Positions 1 through 6,864 of a DNA stretch of 7,315 nucleotides are shown in pieces. The DNA lies in NCBI GenBank assembly GCA_965603355.1, contig CBFDCQ010000115.1, positions 1-7,315 of the forward strand, in the 5' to 3' direction. The stretch's first letter is position 1; each line of letters opens with the position of its first letter. A program made the translations under genes and the position numbers. This stretch comes from CBFDCQ01 sp965603355. GTDB lineage: Bacteria > Hydrogenedentota > CAZGCA01 > CBFDCQ01. The notes beneath the pieces were generated by a model. It made no database searches and had not been told where the DNA came from. It worked only from the letters and a program-made list of their open reading frames with translations.

Positions 1-3000
1 GCATCGCTTGAAGGCATCGAGTCGATACGGTCATCGATATACGAGGGCTATGCGGGCATCTGGATATCGTTCAACCACGGCACTGACATGCGTCACGCCT
101 ATCTTAAGCTTGAGCAAAAGGCCGGTGCGCTGCGCAAGGAGATACCGGAAGAAGCGTTTCTCGAAGTACGTCGCTATGATACCGCCGATCTCACAAGCAT
201 TCTTATGCAACTGGTCGTCGGTGGACCCGGCGATCTCGACCGACTGCGTAACATCGCCGACGAGACAATCGTGCCGGCGCTCGAATCCGTTGACGGTGTC
301 GTAAATGTGATGGCATTCGGCGGCAAACAGTACGCTGTCGAAGTTATCGTTGACGAAGATAAGTGCGAAGCGGTCGGTGTGCCGGTCTTGGCAGTCAGCC
401 AGACGATAGCCGCATTTAACCGCCGTACAGAGTATCTGGGTGACGTCACCGAGAACGACATCAGGTATTTCGTATCACTCACCGGTCGGTTCACAAGCAT
501 CAGCGCCCTGCGAGAGCTTCCCGTCGGCCTCAACGGTCAGGTGCTGCTCAAGGATGTAGCCGAGGTGCGGTTCGGGCGGAAGAACGCTGATCGCATATCA
601 CGGATTGACGGTGAACCCGCCGTGATGCTGCTGGTGCGTAAGGATAGCATGGCCAATATACTGCGTGTCGCCAGGAACGCGTACCGTGAGATCGACCGGC
701 TGAACCTCGATCTTGTCGATCATGACGTGCAGATCAAGATCGTGATGGATGCCGCGGAGCTCATCGCAGGTTCTATACGCAGGGTCAAGCAGATGGCACT
801 GATAGGCGTGACGCTGGCGCTGGGTGTGTTGCTCATGTTTCTCAAACGCCTGCGTACGGTATCGATCATACTTATAGCTATACCGGCGTCCATTTTGGTC
901 ACGTTCAATGTTATGTACTTCGCGGGTCTGTCGATAAACTTACTCTCTTTGGTTGGTTTCGCATTCGCTATCGGCCTGCTTGTAGACAACAGTGTTGTGG
1001 TGATCGAGAACACGTTCAGACGAGCTACGCGCGTCAAGGATACTATCATAGCGGCGATCGAAGGCACGAAGGAAGTTGCCAAGCCGATCTTCGCGATGAC
1101 GGGTACAACGCTTATCGTGTTCTTGCCGGTATTCTTTCTGGAAAACACTGAGTTCCGAATCATTATTACGGAGTTTGTGTTTTCAATCGGCTCGCCGCTG
1201 ATAGTATCCGTGTTCGTATCCTTAACGCTCGTTCCAATGCTTGCGGCGCGCACTATTGACCGACGCGTCGCTTCGGAACGCAAACACAACAGATTCCTGG
1301 AGATATATGTCACGGTGCTAAAAGCTGTGCTCCGTCGTCGTGCGTTCACCATGGTGATGACAATTGTGCTGTTCTTCTTCACACTGATAGTATGTCTGAT
1401 CCCTACTATATACTTTTCGGTTTCGCAACAATCTGTTGACCAGATCGAGTGTCGGATCGATCTTCCAAGAGGTACTTCTCTCGAGAGTGCCAGTCGTCTT
1501 ACTGCACAGCTCGAACACATATGCCGACAATTCCCCGACGTCAAAATGGTTCATTCCGTCATCGAGCGCGAGCAGGCGCAAGTAGTAGTCGAGTTTCTCG
1601 ATCCGAAAGATAGAACGGTCGAGCTGGATATCGGCGGGCTCCGAAACCAACTCAAGAAGAAAGTTGCCACAATTGAAGGGCTTGGCCTGGGGCGCGTGAA
1701 GTTCTCAGGGGACAGTGAACACATCGACGAGGAAGGGGAACAGGAATCAAAGGACATCTTTAGCGGGTTCGGCTCTGTGGAGTACATCGAAGTGCGCGGG
1801 GAAGACACGGAGACGCTTGAAAGAACAGCGGCTCAGATCCAGCAGCGCCTGCGCAGAGCGTTTGGCAACTATTTGCCGTACACAGAAACAGACGTTGAGC
1901 CGGGCGGACCGGAATTCGAAATCAGGGGCCGTCGCAACATACTAGACCGATGGGGGCTGACGATGTCGGATTTGGCGAGCGTCGTATGGTTTGCAAGACC
2001 TCGCGGTGACCAACTTATCGTGCCGTTCCGGTCAAAGGACGAGGACATCGATATACTGGTCAGGCTGAAAGAGAGTAAAGAACGAACCATAGCGGACCTC
2101 GAACAGCTGCGGTTGAGGACTCCGGACGGCCACTACCTCGGTCTGGATGAAGTAGCTGAGTTCAAACTGTCGGAAGCGGCGAAACGAATCGTGCGCCGCG
2201 ACCAGCAACACAACGTGAGGGTCTATTATGCATTCAGAGATGATATTGCCAACTCGCCCAGGTGGCTCGATGCGATGCGGCGTCAGGTCGATGAAGTCAT
2301 TGGCGATATGCAGATGCCCCAAGGCTACGTGCCGAGAATCGTTCATAAGGAAGAAGAAGACGACTCAATGAAGTGGGCCCTGATCGCGGCACCTATTTGC
2401 GTGTTCCTTCTGCTGGCCGCGCTGTTTGAGGATGTTGGTGCACCATTATGCGTCATGACGACACTCCCTCTTGCCATCATTGGCGTCCTGTGGGGACTTC
2501 TGTTCACGCGGACGGGACTCGTCCATCCTATGGTTTTTGCAGGATTGATTATGCTTGTCGGCGTGGTTGTCAATGACGCAATTCTTACCCTTGGCCAGGC
2601 TCGGCTTCTGCTAAGAAGAGGCTATCGCCGCACTCGTGCCGTGTTGGAAGGTGGTTGCAACCGGCTCCGGCCAGTCATGATGACCACTGCTACCACGGTG
2701 CTGGCGATGCTGCCGCTGGCGATTCGAAGAGGGGGCGAAGCCGAGATATGGCCGCCGTTTGCCATCACTGTGATCTTCGGGCTCATAGCGTCCACGTTCT
2801 TCACGCTGGTGTTCGTACCGGCAATGTACCTGAGCCTCCACGACATTGCCAAATGGTTGAGAAGTATCCGGATCTGGGGACTTGCCGTTGCGGTCGGGGC
2901 GACAGCGGCCCTGTTCTATTTCGGATTCATGCGGGCTGGCTGGATCGAGTCGTGGGTATGGCGGATAGTGCTGGCTCCGACCGCATTCTTTGCTGCAGCA

Positions 3001-4485
3001 GCAATCATATGGACTGCAATGCGTCTGGTGACGGCTGTAAAGCATGAAAGCATTTTCGAAAGAGAAGACATCCACATTTCGATAACCAACCTGACAAAGA
3101 TATTCGGCGTCGATGCGCCCATAGTACGTGACTGGAACAAGAAGCGGCGGCGAGAGATGGGTATGCGCGAGCGCGGTGAACCAGTGGTGAACAAACGCCA
3201 CGTCCGCGAAGATCTCATTTGGAAGCTGTCTTTGTTAGGTCTACTCATCTATTTCCACACATATCTCGACAATCGCGGCTGGTTGTTCGTGACAGCGTGC
3301 GCGACCTGGGCGTCGCTTTACGATCTGGTCTACTCGGCAGGCATGTTGATTGAAGGCGACACGTTCTTTGACATTGATCGCCATACGTCACGGTTGCGCC
3401 GCGTAGCGTGGGGCGCTGCTCTACGGTTGCCGACGTGTGCGCTGGCGTGGTATTTCTATTGGCGGCTCGGCGCGCAACTCTGGGTGACAATCCTCTTCCT
3501 TATCGTCGCGTTTAGTCTGCATTGGCTGCGCCACCTAGCCGCGCGAGCCCGACGCGGCGAGATCGATACGTCCGATCAGAGGGGTGTGTTGAATCGGCTG
3601 AAGCGAGCTGCGCTTCGCATCCCTGTTGTCGCCGGCGTTAAACCTCAAGTCCACGCGCTCACCGGAGTCAATCTCGAGATCGGGAAGGGGGCGTTCGGCC
3701 TGCTCGGCCCAAACGCTGCCGGCAAGACGACACTCATGCGGATACTCTGCAGCATATACGAACCTACCCGCGGGTGCGTCGAGATCAACGGACGCAACAT
3801 CCGCCATCTTCGTGCCGACGTGCAGCCGATCATGGGATACCTTCCTCAACATTTCGGTCTGTACGGTAACTTCACCGTTTGGGACTACTTGGACTACTTC
3901 GCGCTGCTGAACGATATTTTCGATAAGGACGAGAGGGAACCGCTCGTCGAAAGAGTTATCCATGAAGTGCATCTTGACGACCGCAAGCACGACAAGATTT
4001 CGTCTCTCTCAGGCGGCATGAAACAACGGGTCGGTATCGCTCAGACGCTCCTGCATTTGCCGAAGATAATCGTTGTCGATGAACCTACCGCGGGGCTCGA
4101 TCCAATCGAACGCATCCGGTTCCGCAATCTCCTGGCTGAACTGGGTAGAGACCGGATTGTAATATTCTCGACACACATCACCGAGGATGTAATGAGTGCA
4201 TGCCACGATTTAGCCGTATTGAACAGGGGATGCGTGGTATTCCGAGGCGCTCCTGAAAAGCTGCAACGGATGGCGGAGGGCAAAGTACGCGAAGCGGTAG
4301 TCGATGCGGCGGACGTCCATGAGCTGATCGCACGCGTAAATGTCGTTTCCCAAGTGACTGAAGCGGGCGGTGTCCGTGTACGGTTCATCATCACAGACGA
4401 GACAGAGGAAGCAGGGGAGGAGGTCGCTCCCACATTGGAGGACGCATACCTCTGGCTGCTTGAGACTGCGCAGGATACGGGGTAA
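1..4485 (+). CDS. RND efflux permease fused to an ABC-2-type ATP-binding protein (5' end outside the window)
   Basis: The frame is open from base 1 to the TAA at 4483-4485, giving 1494 residues; numbering starts at base 1. Residues 1-945 are an RND (HAE/AcrB-like) inner-membrane exporter. The start matches AcrB near residue 69, so TM1 and the beginning of the porter domain are missing. Predicted TM2-TM7 lie at about 264-473, the second periplasmic region at 475-790, and TM8-TM12 at 791-945. TM4 has VDNSVVVIEN (D329, N330) and TM10 has VVVNDAIL (N858, D859). Two further helices follow (about 957-976 and 983-1006). An ABC-like first strand, ISITNLTKIFG, lies at about 1026-1036. Four more predicted helices (about 1072-1176) separate it from the rest of the ATPase: Walker A GPNAAGKTT (1236-1244), Q-loop YLPQ (1283), signature LSGGMKQR (1336), Walker B VVDEP with catalytic E1361, and switch H1392. 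The tail, ending PTLEDAYLWLL, is typical of ABC-2 ATPases. No stop, frameshift or well-placed internal start interrupts the fusion. The RND and ABC assignments are firm; substrate and energy coupling are unknown. Confidence 0.93.
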   Translation, partial: ASLEGIESIRSSIYEGYAGIWISFNHGTDMRHAYLKLEQKAGALRKEIPEEAFLEVRRYDTADLTSILMQLVVGGPGDLDRLRNIADETIVPALESVDGVVNVMAFGGKQYAVEVIVDEDKCEAVGVPVLAVSQTIAAFNRRTEYLGDVTENDIRYFVSLTGRFTSISALRELPVGLNGQVLLKDVAEVRFGRKNADRISRIDGEPAVMLLVRKDSMANILRVARNAYREIDRLNLDLVDHDVQIKIVMDAAELIAGSIRRVKQMALIGVTLALGVLLMFLKRLRTVSIILIAIPASILVTFNVMYFAGLSINLLSLVGFAFAIGLLVDNSVVVIENTFRRATRVKDTIIAAIEGTKEVAKPIFAMTGTTLIVFLPVFFLENTEFRIIITEFVFSIGSPLIVSVFVSLTLVPMLAARTIDRRVASERKHNRFLEIYVTVLKAVLRRRAFTMVMTIVLFFFTLIVCLIPTIYFSVSQQSVDQIECRIDLPRGTSLESASRLTAQLEHICRQFPDVKMVHSVIEREQAQVVVEFLDPKDRTVELDIGGLRNQLKKKVATIEGLGLGRVKFSGDSEHIDEEGEQESKDIFSGFGSVEYIEVRGEDTETLERTAAQIQQRLRRAFGNYLPYTETDVEPGGPEFEIRGRRNILDRWGLTMSDLASVVWFARPRGDQLIVPFRSKDEDIDILVRLKESKERTIADLEQLRLRTPDGHYLGLDEVAEFKLSEAAKRIVRRDQQHNVRVYYAFRDDIANSPRWLDAMRRQVDEVIGDMQMPQGYVPRIVHKEEEDDSMKWALIAAPICVFLLLAALFEDVGAPLCVMTTLPLAIIGVLWGLLFTRTGLVHPMVFAGLIMLVGVVVNDAILTLGQARLLLRRGYRRTRAVLEGGCNRLRPVMMTTATTVLAMLPLAIRRGGEAEIWPPFAITVIFGLIASTFFTLVFVPAMYLSLHDIAKWLRSIRIWGLAVAVGATAALFYFGFMRAGWIESWVWRIVLAPTAFFAAAAIIWTAMRLVTAVKHESIFEREDIHISITNLTKIFGVDAPIVRDWNKKRRREMGMRERGEPVVNKRHVREDLIWKLSLLGLLIYFHTYLDNRGWLFVTACATWASLYDLVYSAGMLIEGDTFFDIDRHTSRLRRVAWGAALRLPTCALAWYFYWRLGAQLWVTILFLIVAFSLHWLRHLAARARRGEIDTSDQRGVLNRLKRAALRIPVVAGVKPQVHALTGVNLEIGKGAFGLLGPNAAGKTTLMRILCSIYEPTRGCVEINGRNIRHLRADVQPIMGYLPQHFGLYGNFTVWDYLDYFALLNDIFDKDEREPLVERVIHEVHLDDRKHDKISSLSGGMKQRVGIAQTLLHLPKIIVVDEPTAGLDPIERIRFRNLLAELGRDRIVIFSTHITEDVMSACHDLAVLNRGCVVFRGAPEKLQRMAEGKVREAVVDAADVHELIARVNVVSQVTEAGGVRVRFIITDETEEAGEEVAPTLEDAYLWLLETAQDTG

Positions 4486-4491
4486 AGCCGA

Positions 4492-5226
4492 ATGAGATCG
4501 TTTCGAGAACTTGGTATGTGGGAAAAAGCGGGAGTCGTACTTCTATCCCTGAGGATGAATTACAGGATCATTTTCGGTCGCAGAGTGCTGCTGTTTCTGG
4601 TCGGCACGGCACTCCATTTCGCGATGTTCTGCCTTATCAGAGCGGACATGGATGAGCCGGTTACCACCGGGGACGCGCTTACGTGGCTCGTGTGGTTGCC
4701 GACGACTGTTTTCGCGGTGTTCTTCGCAATGGAGATCATCTCGCGCGAACGAGAAGCCGGTGTACTCGAAACCATCTTCACGGTTTCGGTCTCGGTGTAC
4801 CGTGTCTGGATAGTCAGGTTTCTGGTTCTCATACTGTCGCTGACTCTGCTGGCGTTGTCACTCATTGTGCTGACGGACATTATCGTGATAGAGCTCCCGG
4901 TCGCGCTAACGCTGGTGTACGTGCTGCCGCCGATCGTCTTTTTTGCTGCACTTACGGTCTTGTTCTCAGTTGTGTTCAAAAGCGCTAGCGCCGCAGGGGT
5001 GTGTATGGCAGCCGTCCTAGGATTCGTTATGCTGCTGTCACAAGGAGAGGGTTCGACTACGGTCATATTCCCGTATCTCAATCCCTTTGACAAGCCGTCC
5101 CAGACGGAAGCCTTTATATGGGTACGGACTGTTGTGTACAACAAAGCCGCGTATATGCTGCTGGGCGGCGTGTGGTTCTGGCGGGCTTTATGCTGGCTCG
5201 ACCGGCGCGAACGGTTGCTCCAGTGA
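4492..5226 (+). CDS. ABC-2 family transporter permease
   Basis: A 244-residue hydrophobic protein with about six predicted membrane helices (roughly residues 30-50, 62-82, 105-130, 135-160, 165-185 and 218-236). An amphipathic N-terminal stretch precedes the first helix. After helix 2 comes the cytoplasmic motif ISREREAGVLETI, which in ABC-2 permeases forms the coupling helix that contacts the ATPase. It has no large external domain and is short but normal for the family. It starts 6 bases after the stop of the RND-ABC fusion gene, so the two are almost certainly co-transcribed and probably translationally coupled. Its expected partner is the ATPase domain of that fusion. The ATG at 4492 was chosen because it follows the upstream stop closely. 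The upstream ribosome binding site is weak (a run of G about ten bases before), and an in-frame ATG at 4516 is the alternative. The substrate cannot be told from the sequence. Confidence 0.88.
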   Translation: MRSFRELGMWEKAGVVLLSLRMNYRIIFGRRVLLFLVGTALHFAMFCLIRADMDEPVTTGDALTWLVWLPTTVFAVFFAMEIISREREAGVLETIFTVSVSVYRVWIVRFLVLILSLTLLALSLIVLTDIIVIELPVALTLVYVLPPIVFFAALTVLFSVVFKSASAAGVCMAAVLGFVMLLSQGEGSTTVIFPYLNPFDKPSQTEAFIWVRTVVYNKAAYMLLGGVWFWRALCWLDRRERLLQ

Positions 5227-5228
5227 CA

Positions 5229-5272
5229 CTGGTCCGCGCTCCATGCCGTGGTACGGTCCATGAACGGACCAG
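5229..5272. repeat. Inverted repeat just after the ABC-2 permease gene
   Basis: CTGGTCCG at 5229-5236 is exactly complementary to CGGACCAG at 5265-5272. A smaller stem, CCGT-GGT-ACGG, sits inside the 28-base loop, and an alternative hairpin pairs GGTCC (5255-5259) with GGACC (5266-5270). It begins three bases after the permease stop, where a transcript end is expected. No T-run follows on either strand, so a standard rho-independent terminator is not shown. An RNA 3'-end stabiliser or a protein site is equally possible. Confidence 0.5.
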
Positions 5273-5347
5273 ACTAAACGCTCAAGACAGCAATCAGCCC
5301 GGGGGTCAAGATCTCGCAGATCGACCGTCCCGACGTGAACGGTTGAT

Positions 5348-5364
5348 GCGGACATAGTGTCCGC
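5348..5364. repeat. Perfect 7-bp hairpin in the convergent intergenic region
   Basis: GCGGACA and TGTCCGC flank a three-base loop (TAG on the plus strand). The stem is perfect and GC-rich. It lies 33 bases beyond the encoded CCA end of tRNA-Pro on the minus strand and 122 bases beyond the permease gene on the plus strand. It could end transcription from either side, but neither strand carries a T-run after it. It could also be an operator-like palindrome. Confidence 0.5.
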
Positions 5365-5396
5365 CAGAAAGATCTTCTAGGAAGCCCGGACTTATG

Positions 5397-5474
5397 TGGT
5401 CGGGGCGGCCGGATTTGAACCGGCGACCTCCTGCTCCCAAAGCAGGCGCGCTAGCCAAGCTGCGCTACGCCCCG
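5397..5474 (-). tRNA. tRNA-Pro (anticodon UGG)
   Basis: The minus strand folds as a complete cloverleaf. The acceptor arm is CGGGGCG paired with CGCCCCG, giving the C1-G72 pair with discriminator A73 typical of bacterial tRNA-Pro. The D-arm begins TAGCGCAGC, the anticodon stem is CCTGC/GCAGG around loop TTTGGGA, and the T-arm contains GGTTCAAATCC. The anticodon UGG corresponds to plus-strand bases 5437-5439 and is followed by G37, as expected for proline. The 3' CCA is encoded (5397-5399). The tRNA reads codon CCA and probably other CCN codons. It has its own promoter 9 bases upstream. Confidence 0.97.
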
Positions 5475-5483
5475 CCGTACTGC

Positions 5484-5512
5484 ATTTTATCACGCAACAC
5501 GCAACGTGTCAA
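5484..5512 (-). promoter_or_regulatory. Sigma-70-type promoter of tRNA-Pro
   Basis: On the minus strand a perfect -35 box TTGACA (5512-5507) is followed by a 17-base spacer and the -10 box TAAAAT (5489-5484), one mismatch from TATAAT. The predicted start falls around 5477, two to four bases before the mature tRNA 5' end. The spacer holds a tandem duplication of the 7-mer GTTGCGT (5505-5492). Perfect spacing and position directly ahead of a tRNA support the call. Confidence 0.8.
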
Positions 5513-5541
5513 AATGGGAGAGGAGCCGGCGGCGCTCACTC
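5511..5541 (-). terminator. Possible weak terminator at the end of the 68-residue gene
   Basis: On the minus strand GAG-(bulged T)-GAGC pairs with GCTCCTC around the loop GCCGCCG (5541-5520). The sequence TCCCATTTT follows, ending at 5511. The stem includes the stop codon of the small gene, and the T-run is short and offset. The T-run also runs into the -35 box of the tRNA promoter. If real, it would end the dnaX-side transcript just before the tRNA promoter. Confidence 0.3.
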
Positions 5542-5742
5542 CTCCTCTTCGATAGGCTCGTCAGCCCTGTACACAATGGTGTACAACAGGTCGCCGGAAC
5601 CGTGTTTTGCGCCCGGCTCGTGGCCGAGTGTCGCTCTCACGTCCAGTACGTCCACGTTGTACTTCTGCACCCAGCTGTTGACGCGCTCGTCAATCACGAG
5701 AGGTTTATCCTCGTACCCCTTGAACGTCTTCACGAAGATCAT
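5536..5742 (-). CDS. Small conserved-looking protein of unknown function (68 residues)
   Basis: The predicted protein begins MIFVKTFKGYEDK and ends in an acidic tail, DEPIEEEE. The hydrophobic pattern suggests a small strand-helix-strand-strand fold: strand at 2-6, helix at about 18-29 (containing ERVNSWVQKYN), strand at 30-40, then a glycine-rich turn (HEPGAKHGSG) and a strand LLYTIVYRA. There is no signal peptide, membrane segment or cysteine. The ATG at 5742 is chosen because AAGGAGG precedes it by 11 bases; a TTG start at 5793 would add 17 residues but would place that ribosome site inside the gene. It lies 84 bases after fmt on the same strand and may share its transcript. The general pattern recalls short Cse60-like proteins, but that is memory-based and weak. 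No function is assigned. Confidence 0.72.
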   Translation of the reverse strand: MIFVKTFKGYEDKPLVIDERVNSWVQKYNVDVLDVRATLGHEPGAKHGSGDLLYTIVYRADEPIEEEE

Positions 5743-5753
5743 CTTCTTGTCTC

Positions 5754-5760
5754 CCTCCTT
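5754..5760 (-). promoter_or_regulatory. Ribosome binding site fixing the start of the 68-residue gene
   Basis: AAGGAGG on the minus strand is an almost complete match to the anti-Shine-Dalgarno sequence. It lies 11 bases before the ATG at 5742, and an overlapping GGGAG sits slightly closer. The spacing is a little long but acceptable. It argues for the ATG over the upstream in-frame TTG and GTG codons. Confidence 0.65.
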
Positions 5761-5826
5761 CGACACATCCTGCCCGGCCGCCTGACTCACCAAACCGGCG
5801 CCGTTGGCACTCGCCGAAACATGCGC

Positions 5827-6795
5827 CTACCGGAGTTCCTCTCCCGCGCGAAGTTCATGTCCCCGGAGAAACTCCTCGGCAGACATAGGTCTGCTCCCGG
5901 CAACCTGAATCCGTTCGATTCTCACCGCTCCTTCGAGCGTCGCAACCAGAAGCTCGCCTTCATCGACACGCATCACGGTCCCGGGCTCAGCTGTCTCCAA
6001 CTGCTCGCTCGGCACGCTCGTCATCCATATACGAAACTTACCCCCGCGCGTGTACGCCACCGGCCAGGGATTCATCGCCCGCACGAAATTGTGCAGTCTG
6101 TCAGCGGGCACGTTCCAGTCGATAGCGCCGTCCTCCTTCCGCAGCCGTTTTGTATAAGTGGCAGCCTCATCATCCTGGGGTGTGCGCACGATGGTCCCGC
6201 GCTCGATCTGGTCAACAGTCTCGACGAGCAGTCTCGCTCCGACCTGGGCAAGCTTATCGTGCAGCGTGCTCGCCGTGTCGTTCACATCTATCGGCACTTC
6301 GGTCTGACCGAGGATATCGCCGGTATCCATCCGCTCGTCCATCTGTATGATCGTCACACCGGTTACCTCGTCCCCGTTTATGATGGCTGCCTGTATCGGC
6401 GAGCTGCCTCTGTATTTGGGCAGAAGGGAAGCGTGCACGTTTATCGAACCGCGTACCGGCGCTTGAAGAACGTCGCGCTTAAGTATCTCACCGTAAGCTG
6501 CAACGACTATCAAGTCGGGACCCAACTCGTGCAGCTTCTGCACGAACTCAGGCGAGCTGGCTTTTTCCGGCTGGAACACACTCAGGCCGCGTTCCTGCGC
6601 GAGGCGTTTGATCGGCGAGGCAACGACCTTGCGTCCCCTGCCCTTCGGTCGGTCCGGTTGCGTCACCACTCCGGCAACTTCATGGTGGCTGTGAACAAGC
6701 GCTTCCAACGACTGTACGGCGAAATCCGGTGTGCCAAAGAATACGAGCTTCAATTTGCTATTACCGACTACGCGTTTTCCCGAAGCTTCCGACAT
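5827..6795 (-). CDS. fmt: Methionyl-tRNA formyltransferase
   Basis: Transfers a formyl group from 10-formyl-tetrahydrofolate to Met-tRNA(fMet) for translation initiation, in the cytoplasm. The protein has 322 residues from this ATG, close to E. coli Fmt (315). The N-terminal formyltransferase domain opens with LKLVFFGTPDFAV and has the loop QPDRPKGRG (about 46-54). The catalytic motif is INVHASLLPKYRG with N119 and H121, followed by MDTGDIL carrying the catalytic Asp (residues 156-162). The C-terminal domain, from about residue 205, contains DRLHNFVRAMNPWPVAY and the closing EEFLRGHELRAGE. The start is uncertain: none of GTG 6813, ATG 6795 and TTG 6753 has a good ribosome site, and TTG would give the family-like start MKLVFFGTP. 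It lies downstream of dnaX and ybaB, without the usual partner def in view. A TAG stop is clear. Confidence 0.95.
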   Translation of the reverse strand: MSEASGKRVVGNSKLKLVFFGTPDFAVQSLEALVHSHHEVAGVVTQPDRPKGRGRKVVASPIKRLAQERGLSVFQPEKASSPEFVQKLHELGPDLIVVAAYGEILKRDVLQAPVRGSINVHASLLPKYRGSSPIQAAIINGDEVTGVTIIQMDERMDTGDILGQTEVPIDVNDTASTLHDKLAQVGARLLVETVDQIERGTIVRTPQDDEAATYTKRLRKEDGAIDWNVPADRLHNFVRAMNPWPVAYTRGGKFRIWMTSVPSEQLETAEPGTVMRVDEGELLVATLEGAVRIERIQVAGSRPMSAEEFLRGHELRAGEELR

Positions 6796-6864
6796 GGCGC
6801 GTATGTCGCGCACGTGTCGTTCTATCAGAGAGTCCGACTAAATCGCGCTTCCAAGCGATCCGCA

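Noticed and set aside
720..1544. Minus-strand open frame of 274 codons opposite the RND membrane domain
   Set aside because: It is antisense to highly conserved RND helices (TM2-TM7) and has no motif of its own.
3019..3200. Separate ABC ATPase gene starting inside the long frame
   Set aside because: In-frame ATG codons here (3019, 3157 and 3163) lack a convincing ribosome site, and the only ATG before the ATPase first strand is inside a membrane helix. The sequence favours one polypeptide.
4560..5261. Minus-strand open frame of 233 codons opposite the ABC-2 permease
   Set aside because: The plus-strand protein has clear ABC-2 helices and a coupling motif. The antisense product is Ser/Thr-rich with no recognisable domain.
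5743..5793. Upstream TTG start extending the small gene by 17 residues
   Set aside because: The strong AAGGAGG site at 5760-5754 would fall inside the gene, and the extra residues are low in structure. The ATG at 5742 fits better.
6842..6859. Small hairpin (ATCGC/GCGAT) between ybaB and fmt
   Set aside because: Only 5 bp with an 8-base loop and no T-run, in a short gap within a probable operon. Not distinguishable from chance.
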